Positions 47,104 to 56,734 of a DNA stretch of 64,000 bases are shown here, one piece after another. Position 1 is the first letter of the stretch. The number at the start of each line of letters is the position of its first letter. Location of the stretch: the NCBI RefSeq assembly GCF_000166275.1, contig NZ_CM001023.1:1987001-2051000 (forward strand). The letters are read 5' to 3'. The translations under genes and the position numbers were made by a program. The DNA is from Algoriphagus machipongonensis. Its GTDB lineage: Bacteria > Bacteroidota > Bacteroidia > Cytophagales > Cyclobacteriaceae. The notes beneath the pieces were generated by a model that saw only the letters and a list, made by a program, of their open reading frames with translations, was not told where the DNA came from and ran no database searches.

Positions 47104-47982
47104 ATGAAAGAGTTAATGAAGATAATTCCTTTGTTATTGGCACTTGTTATTTCAGCTTCTATAAGCTTAGAGGCGGTAGCACAGGAAAAAGTAGATGTAG
47201 TCATTCTTAAAAATGGCGAGCAGAAAGAAGGTAAGGTTACGGGTATTACAGAAGATGTGATAAAATTCAGGTATACCGGTGAAGAATTTGATTATGAACT
47301 GCCAAAATCAGATGTATTGAAAGTACAATTTGCAAGTGGGAGAGAAGAGACCTTTGGAAATGCAGATACTGGTGCATTAGTCAGCACCACTCCGGCACCA
47401 ACAGGGGCTGTGGATTTTCATAATAAAATAGCGGTTTTGCCATTTCAGTTTATTAGTAATGACCCAGGAATGGATAAACAGTCAATGAGTGGTTTGGCTC
47501 AAAATACGACGGCAAACTCAATAAGAGAGATGTACGGGAATTTGACATTACAAGATCCCATGACAACAAATGCTCTTTTGGCAAAACAAAACATAGATTA
47601 TTCGAATATTGTCACCATGACACCTGCAGAAGTGGCTAACCTATTAGGAGTAGAGTATGTGGTATATGGCACAGTGAATCTAACCAACAAAGGGGCAATG
47701 ACTATTGGTTCTTCCGGAACGAATTATAAAGAGAGAAACAAGACAGATTATCAACGTAGTAAGTCTGATCAAAGGACTAAAGGAAGCGAGTTCACTACTT
47801 CCTCTTCAACTACTCAAATAGAATATGATACTTCGGTAGATTTTAGACTGTTTAATAATAAGGGGACTAATTTATATTCTGACTCTCGACATGTTTTTGG
47901 AAGTAGCGTGGATTCTTATACCAGTGGTATAGATTATATGATTAAAAGAACGCCATTCGGATCTAAATACGGCAAAAAGTAA
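47104..47982 (+). CDS. Exported CsgG/LpoB-like protein
   Basis: 292 aa from ATG 47104 (signal peptide ends LEAVAQEK); an in-frame ATG at 47065 adds a polar stretch before the signal and is less likely. Residues ~25-75 are a small beta domain (VDVVILKNGEQKEGKVTGIT). Residues ~100-200 resemble the CsgG/LpoB/FlgO fold: NKIAVLPFQFISNDPGMDKQ, MTTNALLAKQNIDYSNIV, ANLLGVEYVVYGTVNL. A Ser/Thr/Lys-rich low-complexity stretch follows. It is more like a regulator or secretion cofactor than an enzyme; the partner is unknown. Confidence 0.7.
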   Translation: MKELMKIIPLLLALVISASISLEAVAQEKVDVVILKNGEQKEGKVTGITEDVIKFRYTGEEFDYELPKSDVLKVQFASGREETFGNADTGALVSTTPAPTGAVDFHNKIAVLPFQFISNDPGMDKQSMSGLAQNTTANSIREMYGNLTLQDPMTTNALLAKQNIDYSNIVTMTPAEVANLLGVEYVVYGTVNLTNKGAMTIGSSGTNYKERNKTDYQRSKSDQRTKGSEFTTSSSTTQIEYDTSVDFRLFNNKGTNLYSDSRHVFGSSVDSYTSGIDYMIKRTPFGSKYGKK

Positions 47983-47995
47983 AAATATTAGAGAT

Positions 47996-48040
47996 TAAAA
48001 AAACAGGCCTAAAGTGATAAACTTTAGGCCTGTTTTTTTT
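47996..48040. terminator. Bidirectional terminator
   Basis: ACAGGCCTAAAGT (48003-48015) pairs with ACTTTAGGCCTGT (48021-48033) around GATAA, with an A-run before and a T-run after, between convergent genes. Confidence 0.93.
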
Positions 48041-48299
48041 ATAAATGTGATTTTGAAAGGAGCTCTACTAACTCGATGTATTCCTGCTTAGCTTCTTCTT
48101 TGGATTTGCCTTTAAAAGAAAGCCAACTGTTATATTTTGCCGCAGCTTTAAAGTCAAAACCTCCAGGCCTTTCTTCTTCATTATCTCCAATAGTAGCCTG
48201 CTTATAGAGGCCGTATAATTTTAATAAATTTTCATTAGAAGGCTTACTGGTGAATTTTTTAGTAAGAGCTATAGCTTGTTCAAGATTTTCAGTACTCAT
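48039..48299 (-). CDS. Acyl-CoA-binding protein
   Basis: 86 aa, standard length. Four-helix ACBP fold: LYGLYKQATIGD and RPGGFDFKAAAKYNSWLSFK carry the acyl-CoA contacts (YKQAT, KWxxW-like KYNSW), then SKEEAKQEYIELVELL. It binds long-chain acyl-CoA in the cytosol as a pool and carrier. The family is mainly eukaryotic but is known in some bacteria. A T-rich terminator and gltA lie upstream on the same strand. Confidence 0.93.
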   Translation of the reverse strand: MSTENLEQAIALTKKFTSKPSNENLLKLYGLYKQATIGDNEEERPGGFDFKAAAKYNSWLSFKGKSKEEAKQEYIELVELLSKSHL

Positions 48300-48370
48300 A
48301 AAATTTATAGTTGGGTGAATTTCATCCCAAAGATGACACCATTTTCTTTCTTTTTACAGTATAAAAACAA

Positions 48371-48395
48371 AAAAGCCAGTTAAAAACTGGCTTTT
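48371..48395 (-). terminator. Rho-independent terminator after gltA
   Basis: AAAAGCCAGTT (48371-48381) pairs with AACTGGCTTTT (48385-48395); the U-run on the minus strand comes from the A-rich bases just left of it. Confidence 0.85.
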
Positions 48396-48417
48396 CATTT
48401 ATCTCTTTAAGAAATGA

Positions 48418-49704
48418 TTATCTCTTATTCATAGAAACATATTCACGCTCATTGGCTCCAACATACACTTGTCTTGGACGACCAATAGGTTCATTGTTTT
48501 CTCTCATTTCTTTCCACTGAGCAATCCATCCTGGAAGTCTTCCCAGCGCAAACATTACAGTAAACATGTCAGTTGGGATTCCCAATGCTCTGTAAATGAT
48601 TCCTGAATAGAAATCTACGTTAGGATATAACTTTCTGTCAATGAAGTATTGATCATTAAGTGCCGCATGCTCCAGTTCTTTAGCAATATCCAATACTGGG
48701 TCATTTACACCTAATTTTTCTAACACATCATCAGCAGCTTTTTTGATAATCTTGGCTCTTGGATCAAAGTTTTTGTACACTCTATGACCAAATCCCATAA
48801 GGCGGAATGGATCATTTTTGTCCTTAGCTTTATCTAGGTATTTTTTAGCATCGCCACCATCTGCTTTGATCGCTTCAAGCATTTCAATAACTGATTGGTT
48901 AGCTCCACCATGAAGTGGGCCCCAAAGTGCATTGATGCCAGCAGAGATAGAAGCATAGACAGATGCATGAGAAGAACCTACAATTCTTACAGTAGATGTA
49001 GAACAGTTTTGCTCGTGGTCAGCATGTAAGATTAATAGTTTGTCCAATGCCGATGCTACCACAGGGTCAACATCATATTTCTCAGCTGGAAGTGCAAACA
49101 TCATTTTAAGGAAGTTTGAACAATAGTCCAGTGAGTTGTCTGGATAATTAACCGGATGCCCAACCTCATTCTTATAAGCCCAAGCTGCAAATGTTGGCAT
49201 CTTAGCTAATAATCTAATGATGCTCATATTTACTTCCTCATCGCTTCTGTTTTGCAACAAAGACTCAGGATAGAAAGCAGTTAGTGAACAAATAAGAGAG
49301 GATAGCACTCCCATTGGATGTGCATTTGAAGGGAAGCCTTCAAGAATTTTTTTAATATCCTCGTGAACTAAAGTATGATGTGTGATTTCCTTAGAAAAAG
49401 TTTCATACTCAGCCTGGGTGGGTAGCTCACCATAAATTAAAAGGTAAGCTACTTCAAGAAATGAAGACTTTTCTGCAAGATCTTCAATTCTATAGCCTCT
49501 ATATCGAAGAATTCCTTCTTCACCATCTAAAAAGGTAATGGCGCTAGAGGTGGAACCAGTATTTTTAAATCCCGGGTCAAGGGTGATTAAACCGGAAGCT
49601 CCTCTGAGCTTTGCAATATCAATTGCGGATTCATTTTCTGTGCCGGTAATTACCGGAAATTCATACTCCTGTCCATTGAAGGACAACTTAGCGGATTCAG
49701 ACAT
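48418..49704 (-). CDS. gltA: Citrate synthase
   Basis: 428 aa, the size of hexameric type II enzymes. It condenses acetyl-CoA with oxaloacetate. Catalytic regions: HADHEQNCSTSTVRIVGSSH (His), LWGPLHGGANQSVIEML (His), MGFGHRVYKNFDPRA and LGIPTDMFTVMFALGRLPGW. The N-terminal TGTENESAIDIAKLRGASGL domain is typical of Gram-negative type II enzymes. It is a single gene with its own terminator, upstream of an acyl-CoA-binding protein gene. Confidence 0.97.
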   Translation of the reverse strand: MSESAKLSFNGQEYEFPVITGTENESAIDIAKLRGASGLITLDPGFKNTGSTSSAITFLDGEEGILRYRGYRIEDLAEKSSFLEVAYLLIYGELPTQAEYETFSKEITHHTLVHEDIKKILEGFPSNAHPMGVLSSLICSLTAFYPESLLQNRSDEEVNMSIIRLLAKMPTFAAWAYKNEVGHPVNYPDNSLDYCSNFLKMMFALPAEKYDVDPVVASALDKLLILHADHEQNCSTSTVRIVGSSHASVYASISAGINALWGPLHGGANQSVIEMLEAIKADGGDAKKYLDKAKDKNDPFRLMGFGHRVYKNFDPRAKIIKKAADDVLEKLGVNDPVLDIAKELEHAALNDQYFIDRKLYPNVDFYSGIIYRALGIPTDMFTVMFALGRLPGWIAQWKEMRENNEPIGRPRQVYVGANEREYVSMNKR

Positions 49705-49920
49705 ATAACAGGTTTGTTTGGATTGCTCTTAAGAAAAAACTTAGAAATCAGGCTCAAGTTAATAAAAGCACTGCGTTTTTTGGGTGATATTTGTATTAAG
49801 GGGGATATAATTCTTCGATTATTTAATAAACATACTTTAATGGAGAAATGTTGTAGTACATTTCCAATATTTTATATGTATTATCTAATCTCTTCGAATG
49901 ATCCTAATGGTATTAAAATA

Positions 49921-49939
49921 AAAAAAGCCCCGTGGGGCT
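49921..49939 (-). terminator. Rho-independent terminator of the suf-brx operon
   Basis: AGCCCC and GGGGCT form a GC-rich hairpin; on the minus strand it is followed by a seven-U run, 4 bp after the bacilliredoxin stop. Confidence 0.85.
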
Positions 49940-49943
49940 AATT

Positions 49944-50369
49944 TTATTTGGCACAAAAGTGCTCGAAAACTTCTACTAAATGATCGCCGATCATCTTGGC
50001 ATTTCTACCTTCGATGTGATGACGCTCAATAAAATGTACCAACTCACCATCCTTGAATAAGGCCATCGCTGGAGAGGATGGAGGGTAGGGAAGTACAATT
50101 TCTCTAAACTTATCTACTGCATCTTTATCATTTCCTGCAAATACAGTTCCCAATACATCAGGCTTTACTTTTGCTTGCTCTAATGCATATTTTACTCCTG
50201 GTCTTGCAGCTCCAGCAGCACATCCACATACCGAATTTACAACCACAAAGGTGGTTCCTTTTTGATCTGGACCAAGCTTATCAGCTACAATATCTGCAGT
50301 TTTGAATTCTTCAAATCCTTCGTTAGAAAGCTCTGCTCTCATGGGAGCAATTAATTCTTCTGGATACAT
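49944..50369 (-). CDS. BrxA/BrxB-family bacilliredoxin
   Basis: 141 aa, family length. The active site is C48-G-C50 in VVNSVCGCAAGAARPGV, the CGC motif of YphP/YqiW bacilliredoxins. KPDVLGTVFAGNDKDAVDKF and PYPPSSPAMALFKDGELVHF are conserved. These proteins remove bacillithiol from oxidised protein cysteines. The gene is last in the suf operon, 26 bp after the DUF59 gene, which suggests that it protects or reactivates Fe-S assembly thiols. Confidence 0.92.
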   Translation of the reverse strand: MYPEELIAPMRAELSNEGFEEFKTADIVADKLGPDQKGTTFVVVNSVCGCAAGAARPGVKYALEQAKVKPDVLGTVFAGNDKDAVDKFREIVLPYPPSSPAMALFKDGELVHFIERHHIEGRNAKMIGDHLVEVFEHFCAK

Positions 50370-50395
50370 ATGTTTACTATTTATTAATTACAATA

Positions 50396-50740
50396 TTATA
50401 AAAACCCTAATTCTAATTGAGCCGCTTCCGACATCATATCTTGAGAATAAGGCGGGTCAAAGGTAAGTTCTACTTCAACATTATTGATTCCCTGAATTTG
50501 CTGGATTTTATCTTTCACTTCAGAAGGAATAAATTCAGCAGATGGACAATTGGGAGAAGTCAGCGTCATCAGTACATAGACGTTGTTTACAGGATAAACT
50601 GTAATTTCATAAATCAAGCCTAGTTCATAAACATCAACAGGGATTTCTGGATCATATACCTGCTTGATTGCAGTAACCACTTTCTCCTTCAAATCTGTTA
50701 TTTGTGACACCTTGGTATTGTTTTCAGTTTCCATTTTCAA
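50396..50740 (-). CDS. SUF-associated DUF59/MIP18-family protein (SufT-like)
   Basis: 114 aa. The DUF59 core reads VYDPEIPVDVYELGLIYEIT, LMTLTSPNCPSAEFIP (with the family's conserved Cys in NCPSAE) and VEVELTFDPPYSQDMMSEAA. MIP18/SufT proteins take part in Fe-S cluster maturation or delivery. It overlaps the sufE start by 4 bp (50737-50740), so translation is coupled. It lacks the ATPase domain of Mrp proteins that share DUF59. Confidence 0.93.
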   Translation of the reverse strand: MKMETENNTKVSQITDLKEKVVTAIKQVYDPEIPVDVYELGLIYEITVYPVNNVYVLMTLTSPNCPSAEFIPSEVKDKIQQIQGINNVEVELTFDPPYSQDMMSEAAQLELGFL

Positions 50741-51168
50741 GCATTTTGTTTGGCTTGTACAGCAAGTGCATAAAGCTTCATTTGTTTGATCATAGCAGCA
50801 AGTCCATTGGATCTTTGACTACCTATGATACTACCCATTCCTATTTTAGGAATAAAATCTAATTCCGAATCGATGATCTCTTGAGGGCTTCTATCATTCA
50901 ATACTCTGATAAGTAAAGAAATAAGTCCTTTCGTAATATCCGTATTGGAATCAGCCTGGTAATGAACTTTCCCCTCTTTTTCTTCTGCGATCAGCCAAAC
51001 TTTTGATTGGCAACCTTTAATAATGTTTTCTTCAATTCGTTCATTTTCAGGAAATTCTTCCATGTTTCCACCCAACTCCATGATATAGAAAATAGTACTT
51101 TCTTTATCATCTCCTAGGATTTCGAATTCACTGATGATTTCCTCTTGAACGTCCTGAATGCTACTCAT
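50737..51168 (-). CDS. sufE: SufE cysteine desulfuration protein
   Basis: 143 aa. SufE accepts persulfide sulfur from SufS; the acceptor Cys53 is in IIKGCQSKVWLIAEE. ALxNDRSPQEIIDSELDFIP-like sequence (RVLNDRSPQEIID) and RSNGLAAMIKQMKLYA match the family. It overlaps both neighbours by 4 bp (sufS at 51165, the DUF59 gene at 50740). Confidence 0.96.
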   Translation of the reverse strand: MSSIQDVQEEIISEFEILGDDKESTIFYIMELGGNMEEFPENERIEENIIKGCQSKVWLIAEEKEGKVHYQADSNTDITKGLISLLIRVLNDRSPQEIIDSELDFIPKIGMGSIIGSQRSNGLAAMIKQMKLYALAVQAKQNA

Positions 51169-52388
51169 TTATTTTTTATTCTAGCCAGCTGACTGACTCC
51201 TTCGGCTAATTTTTCTATCTCTAATTTGGAATTGTAAACAGCAAAAGACGCTCTAACAGTTCCCTCTATTCCAAGTCTTTTCATTAAAGGCTGAGTACAA
51301 TGATGACCTGTTCTGACAGCGATGCCTTTTGCATCTAGCATCACACCCACATCAAATGGGTGCATACCATTAATATTAAAAGATAAAACGCTGACTTTAC
51401 TGGCGGCGGTTCCTACAGGAATGAATCCTTTAACGGGAAGTAATAATTCATTGGCATAGGCCAATAAATCATCCTCATGCGCTTTAATGGCTGTTTTCCC
51501 TAAACTATTTATGAATGCAATCGCTTGTTTAAACGCAATTACATCTCCAATGTTAGGTGTGCCCGCTTCAAATTTAAAAGGGATTTCGTTGAAAGTAGTT
51601 TTTTCAAAAGTTACTTCCTTGATCATTTCCCCTCCACCTTGAAATGGCGGCATTTCCTCTAAGATTTCTCTTTTTCCATATAGGACTCCTAATCCTGTTG
51701 GCCCGTATAATTTATGAGCTGATAAAGCGAAAAAATCGCAATCCAGATCTTGGACATCAATCTCCAAATGGCTGGAAGACTGAGCACCGTCCAAAAGAAC
51801 TTTTGCTCCAACTTCATGGGAAGCCTGGATGATTTCCTTTACAGGATTGATGGTTCCAAGAGCATTTGAAGCATGGACTACACTTACTAGTTTCGTCTTA
51901 GGGCTTAGAAGCTTTTCAAATTCTTCAAAAAGAATTTCTCCTGCTTCATTGATTGGGATAATTTTTAATAAAGCTCCAGTCTCTTCGCAAAGCATTTGCC
52001 AAGGAACAATGTTGGAATGGTGCTCTAAGGTGGAAATGATAATCTCGTCTCCAGCCTGAATGAATTTTCTCCCAAAAGTGTAAGCTACAAGATTGATGCT
52101 TTCTGTAGTTCCTTTAGTGAAGATGATTTCTTCTGACTCTTTAGCATTAATGAAATGCTGAACAGCCTCTCTGGTTTCCTCAAAATACCGAGTGGCCCTG
52201 TCAGCTAAGGCATGAGCTCCTCGGTGAATATTTGAGTTGTCGTGAAGGTAGTAACCTTCGAGCGCATCAATAACAGAAGAAGGTTTCTGAGTGGTTGCTG
52301 CATTATCAAAATAGACCAAAGGTTTCCCATGAACTTCTTGATGAAGCACTGGGAATTGCTTTCTAATATCGTCTATTGAAAAGTTCAT
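51165..52388 (-). CDS. sufS: SufS cysteine desulfurase
   Basis: 407 aa, PLP-dependent class V enzyme. PLP Lys226 is in LSAHKLYGPTGLGVLYG, with D200 and Q203 (LLDGAQ) contacting the cofactor. The persulfide-forming C364 is in RTGHHCTQPLMKRLGI, at the same residue number as in E. coli SufS. It supplies sulfur to SufE and then to SufBCD. Confidence 0.97.
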   Translation of the reverse strand: MNFSIDDIRKQFPVLHQEVHGKPLVYFDNAATTQKPSSVIDALEGYYLHDNSNIHRGAHALADRATRYFEETREAVQHFINAKESEEIIFTKGTTESINLVAYTFGRKFIQAGDEIIISTLEHHSNIVPWQMLCEETGALLKIIPINEAGEILFEEFEKLLSPKTKLVSVVHASNALGTINPVKEIIQASHEVGAKVLLDGAQSSSHLEIDVQDLDCDFFALSAHKLYGPTGLGVLYGKREILEEMPPFQGGGEMIKEVTFEKTTFNEIPFKFEAGTPNIGDVIAFKQAIAFINSLGKTAIKAHEDDLLAYANELLLPVKGFIPVGTAASKVSVLSFNINGMHPFDVGVMLDAKGIAVRTGHHCTQPLMKRLGIEGTVRASFAVYNSKLEIEKLAEGVSQLARIKNK

Positions 52389-52397
52389 GGGTTGTAT

Positions 52398-53666
52398 TTA
52401 GAATTTGCTACCCAATCTCTCCTGCACCAACTCAGTGACGTAAGTTTTAAAGCTATCATTTTGGATATGCTCCAATACTTCACCGGCAAATGCATATAAC
52501 AACAATCCTTTTGCTTGAACTTTATCGATCCCTCTGGCTTGAAGGTAAAATAAAGCCTCCTCATCCAGTTGACCTGTAGTACAACCGTGAGAGCATTTCA
52601 CATCATCCGCCCAAATTTCTAATTGAGGCTTGGTGTTGACAATAGCATCTTCAGAAAGTAGGATGTTATTGTTTTGCTGGAATGCATTGGTCTTTTGAGC
52701 ATCCTGTCTAACGAAAATTTTCCCGTTGAAAACTCCTCTAGAATGATCTGCTAAAATCCCTTTATATAGTTCATTTGACTCGGCATGAGGAATTGTATGG
52801 TCCACATTGGTATGGTTATCAACGTGAGCTTTTCCATTCAATAGGTAAATACCATACATGTTGCCTTCAGAATTACTCCCTAGCAAGTTTAAATTCAGAT
52901 TGTTTCTAACCATATCTCCCGACAAGGAAATAGTTACCGAACTGAATCTTGAATCTTGCAATAGGTTGGTTTCAGTGTTGCAAACTTCGATAGCATTACT
53001 GCCTTCATTTTGCAAACTGTAATATCGAATTTGAGAATTAAGGCCTCCTTTGATCTCAACTACTTTATTTACAAAATAGCTACTGTCACTTAAATTGACA
53101 CTTTGAGAAATAAAGCTTACTTCAGCAAAGTCGCCTGCTTCTATCCAAACACGAGGTTGAATAACCTGACCTTCATTGGCTTTATAGAATGATAACAATA
53201 AAATTGCCTTCTCTACAATTTCTTTTTTGGGAATACTAATATGTATTCCTTGATCAAATGAAGCTTGATTAAGTGCCACAAAAGGGTCTTTCTCAACCTT
53301 AGCGATTGATCCAAGAGCAGTCTCGGATTTATCAGAAAGCTTAGAAAAATCTAAACCTTCCACATTAATGCACTGATCTTCTAATAAGTGCCCATTGGCA
53401 AATACTAGTACAGTTCCATCAAATCCTGAGGGGATTGCAGCTTTCACATCGTCTTCAGAAACTGCAAATGGTTTTGCTGCTTTTAATTCAGAAATTGATT
53501 GCTCCAATTTCTTGGTAATCGCAGTAAATTTATATTCTTCTGTTTTGAGGGTGGGGAGTCCTTGGCTTAGAAAGCTATTTTTGCCTTCCTCTCTAACTTG
53601 TGTAAAGTCGGCATAGGAATTCTCCAAAAATCCTTCAAATAGATTTTGCTTAGTGAGCGTACTCAT
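52398..53666 (-). CDS. sufD: SufD, Fe-S cluster assembly scaffold subunit
   Basis: 422 aa from ATG 53666 (MSTLTKQNLFEGFLENSYAD), 22 bp after the sufC stop; the longer frame to 53753 would overlap sufC by 65 bp. The beta-helix core ends with WADDVKCSHGCTTGQLDEEA, which holds the conserved His, and LFYLQARGIDKVQAKGLLLY. SufD joins SufB and SufC to build clusters. The order B-C-D-S-E is typical of this phylum. Confidence 0.95.
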   Translation of the reverse strand: MSTLTKQNLFEGFLENSYADFTQVREEGKNSFLSQGLPTLKTEEYKFTAITKKLEQSISELKAAKPFAVSEDDVKAAIPSGFDGTVLVFANGHLLEDQCINVEGLDFSKLSDKSETALGSIAKVEKDPFVALNQASFDQGIHISIPKKEIVEKAILLLSFYKANEGQVIQPRVWIEAGDFAEVSFISQSVNLSDSSYFVNKVVEIKGGLNSQIRYYSLQNEGSNAIEVCNTETNLLQDSRFSSVTISLSGDMVRNNLNLNLLGSNSEGNMYGIYLLNGKAHVDNHTNVDHTIPHAESNELYKGILADHSRGVFNGKIFVRQDAQKTNAFQQNNNILLSEDAIVNTKPQLEIWADDVKCSHGCTTGQLDEEALFYLQARGIDKVQAKGLLLYAFAGEVLEHIQNDSFKTYVTELVQERLGSKF

Positions 53667-53688
53667 GTTGTTGGGGTTGTTGAGAAAT

Positions 53689-54453
53689 TCAGACTGTTGC
53701 TTCAGAATCAACGGCTTCTTTGATCCAATCGTAACCTTTTTCTTCCAGCTCAAGTGCTAGTTCTTTGGTGCCGGACTTTACAATTTTTCCTTTATAAAGT
53801 ACGTGAACATAATCAGGAACGATATAATCTAATAGTCGCTGGTAGTGAGTCACAACAATGGTTGCATTGTCTTTTGACTTCAATTGATTGACACCATTGG
53901 AAACGATTCTCAAAGCGTCAATGTCCAAACCTGAATCAGTTTCATCAAGGATCGAAAGGGTAGGCTCTAACATGGCCATTTGGAAGATTTCATTTCTCTT
54001 CTTTTCTCCTCCTGAAAATCCTTCATTCAACGATCTGCTAAGAAGTTTTTGGTCGATTTCTACCAATTTGACCTTCTCTTTCATCATTGTCAAGAACTTG
54101 ACAGCATCAAGTGGTGCCTGTCCTCTATATTCTCTTACTTGGTTTACAGCAGTTCTAAGGAAGTTGGTAGAACTTACCCCAGGTATTTCCACTGGATATT
54201 GAAAAGCAAGGAATACACCTTCTCTAGCACGATCTTCTGGAGCTAAATCCAACAAGTCTTTTCCCTTAAAAGTCACACTACCTTCTGTAACTTCATATTC
54301 TTCTCTTCCAGCCAATACTGAGGCCAATGTTGATTTACCTGAACCATTTGGTCCCATGATAGCATGGACCTCACCTGCTTTGATCTCCAAATTGATTCCT
54401 CTTAAAATCGGAGTTCCTTCAATAGATGCGTGTAGGTTTTTTATACTTAACAT
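53689..54453 (-). CDS. sufC: SufC ATPase
   Basis: 254 aa ABC-type ATPase. Walker A GPNGSGKST (~35-43), Q-loop FLAFQYPVEIPG, signature GFSGGEKKRNEIFQ, Walker B LSILDETDSGLD and H-loop VVTHYQRLL are all present. It powers conformational change in SufBCD. The start is 40 bp after the sufB stop. Confidence 0.97.
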   Translation of the reverse strand: MLSIKNLHASIEGTPILRGINLEIKAGEVHAIMGPNGSGKSTLASVLAGREEYEVTEGSVTFKGKDLLDLAPEDRAREGVFLAFQYPVEIPGVSSTNFLRTAVNQVREYRGQAPLDAVKFLTMMKEKVKLVEIDQKLLSRSLNEGFSGGEKKRNEIFQMAMLEPTLSILDETDSGLDIDALRIVSNGVNQLKSKDNATIVVTHYQRLLDYIVPDYVHVLYKGKIVKSGTKELALELEEKGYDWIKEAVDSEATV

Positions 54454-54493
54454 ATCGTCTTAAACTTTCTATTTTTCTTTAATCATTTTTGGC

Positions 54494-55939
54494 TTAACCC
54501 ACTGACCCTTCAAGTGTCAATGCCAATAGTTTTTGAGCTTCTACAGCAAATTCCATTGGTAATTGGTTCAGTACTTCTTTTGCATAACCATTAACGATTA
54601 ATGCAACTGCGTCCTCAGTAGAAATCCCTCTCTGGTTACAGTAAAACAACTGATCTTCACCAATTTTGGATGTGGTCGCTTCATGCTCCACTTTCGCCGT
54701 GGAATTATGAATATCAATGTATGGGAAAGTATGTGCTCCGCATTGATCACCCATTAATAAGGAGTCACACTGTGAAAAGTTTCTGGAATTAGAAGCTCTT
54801 TTCATCACTTGGACTTGTCCTCTATATGAGTTTTGGGATTTTCCTGCTGATATTCCTTTAGATACGATTCTGGATTTGGTGTTTTTACCTATGTGAATCA
54901 TTTTAGTACCTGTATCCGCTTGCTGGTAATTATTTGTTACCGCGACAGAATAAAATTCACCGATGGAGTTGTCACCTTTTAAGATACAAGAAGGATATTT
55001 CCATGTCACGGCTGATCCAGTTTCTACCTGAGTCCAAGAAATTTTTGAATTATCGCCAGCGCAAATACCTCTTTTTGTTACAAAGTTGTAGATACCGCCT
55101 TTGCCATCTTTATCACCTGGGAACCAATTTTGTACCGTAGAATACTTCACCTCTGCGTTCTTGGCAGCATAGATTTCTACTACAGCAGCGTGAAGTTGAT
55201 TTTCATCTCTCTGTGGGGCAGTACAGCCTTCTAAGTAAGAAACGTAAGATTCATCTTCCGCAACGATCAAGGTTCTTTCAAACTGACCTGTATTGGCTGC
55301 ATTGATACGGAAATAAGTGGAAAGCTCCATTGGGCATCTTACACCTTTTGGTATATAACAGAAAGACCCGTCGGAGAATACAGCAGAGTTTAATGCTGCG
55401 TAATAGTTATCTGTCATCGGAACGACAGAACCCAAATATTTTTTCACCAATTCAGGGTGTTCTTTTACTGCTTCACTGAAGGAGCAGAAAACGATCCCCA
55501 ATTTTGAAAGTGTTTTCTTGAATGTGGTACCAACAGATACAGAGTCCAAAACTGCGTCTACAGCAATACCTTGGAGTTTTTTCTGCTCGTTTAGATTAAT
55601 ACCAAGTCTTTCGTATATCTGAAGTAATTCAGGGTCTACCTCATCAAGAGACTTTGGCTTTTTATCTTGTTTGGGAGCGGAGTAGTAGCGCAGGCTTTGT
55701 AAGTCAATTTTTGGATAAGTGACATTTGCCCAAGCTGGCTCCACCATGGATTCCCAGGTTTTGAAAGCTTTTAGTCTCCACTCGAGTAACCATTGTGGTT
55801 CTTCCTTTTTGGTAGATATCCATTTAATGATTTCCTCATTAAGCCCTACTGGCGCTTCATCTGCCTCATAATTAACAGACCAACCGTGTTCGTACTCCTT
55901 GGAGGTAAACTCTTCTAAAATCTGATTGTCTTTGCTCAT
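54494..55939 (-). CDS. sufB: SufB, Fe-S cluster assembly scaffold
   Basis: 481 aa. Landmarks: [20 protein letters not shown] region (Cys in GCTAPQRD), [40 protein letters not shown] and [20 protein letters not shown]. It is the first gene of the suf operon; the 240-bp region upstream holds a hairpin that belongs to the neighbouring Lrp gene, and TACCTTCG on the minus strand near the start resembles a -7 element with one mismatch. Confidence 0.97.
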   Translation of the reverse strand: MSKDNQILEEFTSKEYEHGWSVNYEADEAPVGLNEEIIKWISTKKEEPQWLLEWRLKAFKTWESMVEPAWANVTYPKIDLQSLRYYSAPKQDKKPKSLDEVDPELLQIYERLGINLNEQKKLQGIAVDAVLDSVSVGTTFKKTLSKLGIVFCSFSEAVKEHPELVKKYLGSVVPMTDNYYAALNSAVFSDGSFCYIPKGVRCPMELSTYFRINAANTGQFERTLIVAEDESYVSYLEGCTAPQRDENQLHAAVVEIYAAKNAEVKYSTVQNWFPGDKDGKGGIYNFVTKRGICAGDNSKISWTQVETGSAVTWKYPSCILKGDNSIGEFYSVAVTNNYQQADTGTKMIHIGKNTKSRIVSKGISAGKSQNSYRGQVQVMKRASNSRNFSQCDSLLMGDQCGAHTFPYIDIHNSTAKVEHEATTSKIGEDQLFYCNQRGISTEDAVALIVNGYAKEVLNQLPMEFAVEAQKLLALTLEGSVG

Positions 55940-56091
55940 ATTAGCTAAGTTATTTAGACTAATTACATTTTAACTGCGAAGGTACAACATATAATGAAAA
56001 AAATATGTTCACAACCATTCGAAAAATCTATGATTGATACAAAATCTCAATTAAAACTGACTCAGAATTGCGATTATGAGCGTTTTAAACG

Positions 56092-56118
56092 AAAAAAAGT
56101 GCTGATTTCTCAGCACTT
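56092..56118 (-). terminator. Rho-independent terminator after the Lrp-type gene
   Basis: AAGTGCTGA (56097-56105) pairs with TCAGCACTT (56110-56118) around TTTC, with a U-run on the minus strand. It insulates sufB from the regulator. Confidence 0.85.
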
Positions 56119-56179
56119 GAATTTTTCTCAAAAGATTAAAATCCTTTAAATTTTTTATTTAGATTTAATCCAAATAGAG

Positions 56180-56653
56180 TTATTTCTCTTTATCGAAGAA
56201 CTGGATTGGTCTATTGATACTTTCTTCTAGGACGATTAGGGTTTCTGTTCTATCGATACCTTCTACTTTTTGAATATTATCTAATACTAACCTCAGATGA
56301 TTAGTGTCCCGACAAATGATTTTTGCGAAAATCGAATAATTACCTGTGGTATAATAAGCGCTTACAACTTCAGAGATGGTTTTGAGTTTTTCTATGACAT
56401 TATCATAAAGAGAACTCTTTTCCAGATAAATGCCCAAGAAGGCAGAGATATCATAACCAAGTTTTGAAAAGTCAATATTTAATGTGGCGCTTTTTACGAT
56501 GCCCATATCCTCAAGTTTCTTCATTCTTACATGAACTGTACCTGAAGAAACAAAAACCTTTTTGGCTATCTCAGTGTAAGGTGTTTTTGCATCCTCATTT
56601 AGAAGAGAGATGATTTTTAGGTCTATGTTATCGATATCTAAATTTTTATCCAT
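56180..56653 (-). CDS. Lrp/AsnC-family transcriptional regulator
   Basis: 157 aa, family length. N-terminal winged helix (LDIDNIDLKIISLLNEDAKT, YTEIAKKVFVSSGTVHVRMK) then the RAM ligand domain (LGIYLEKSSLYDNVIEKLKT, VSAYYTTGNYSIFAKIICRD, IDRTETLIVLEESI). It probably senses an amino acid. Its own terminator separates it from the suf operon; a 375-bp gap precedes it on the other side. Confidence 0.94.
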   Translation of the reverse strand: MDKNLDIDNIDLKIISLLNEDAKTPYTEIAKKVFVSSGTVHVRMKKLEDMGIVKSATLNIDFSKLGYDISAFLGIYLEKSSLYDNVIEKLKTISEVVSAYYTTGNYSIFAKIICRDTNHLRLVLDNIQKVEGIDRTETLIVLEESINRPIQFFDKEK

Positions 56654-56734
56654 TTTGAGTTATTGGATTTAGCTGATTGTTAATGAACTTGCTTGTAAAT
56701 TAGATATTCTTCAAAATATTGCAAAATTTTTTTT

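Noticed and set aside
49714..49941. Plus-strand open frame of 75 aa between gltA and the bacilliredoxin
   Set aside because: It lies on the terminator and in AT-rich sequence, begins on a weak start and has no recognisable features.
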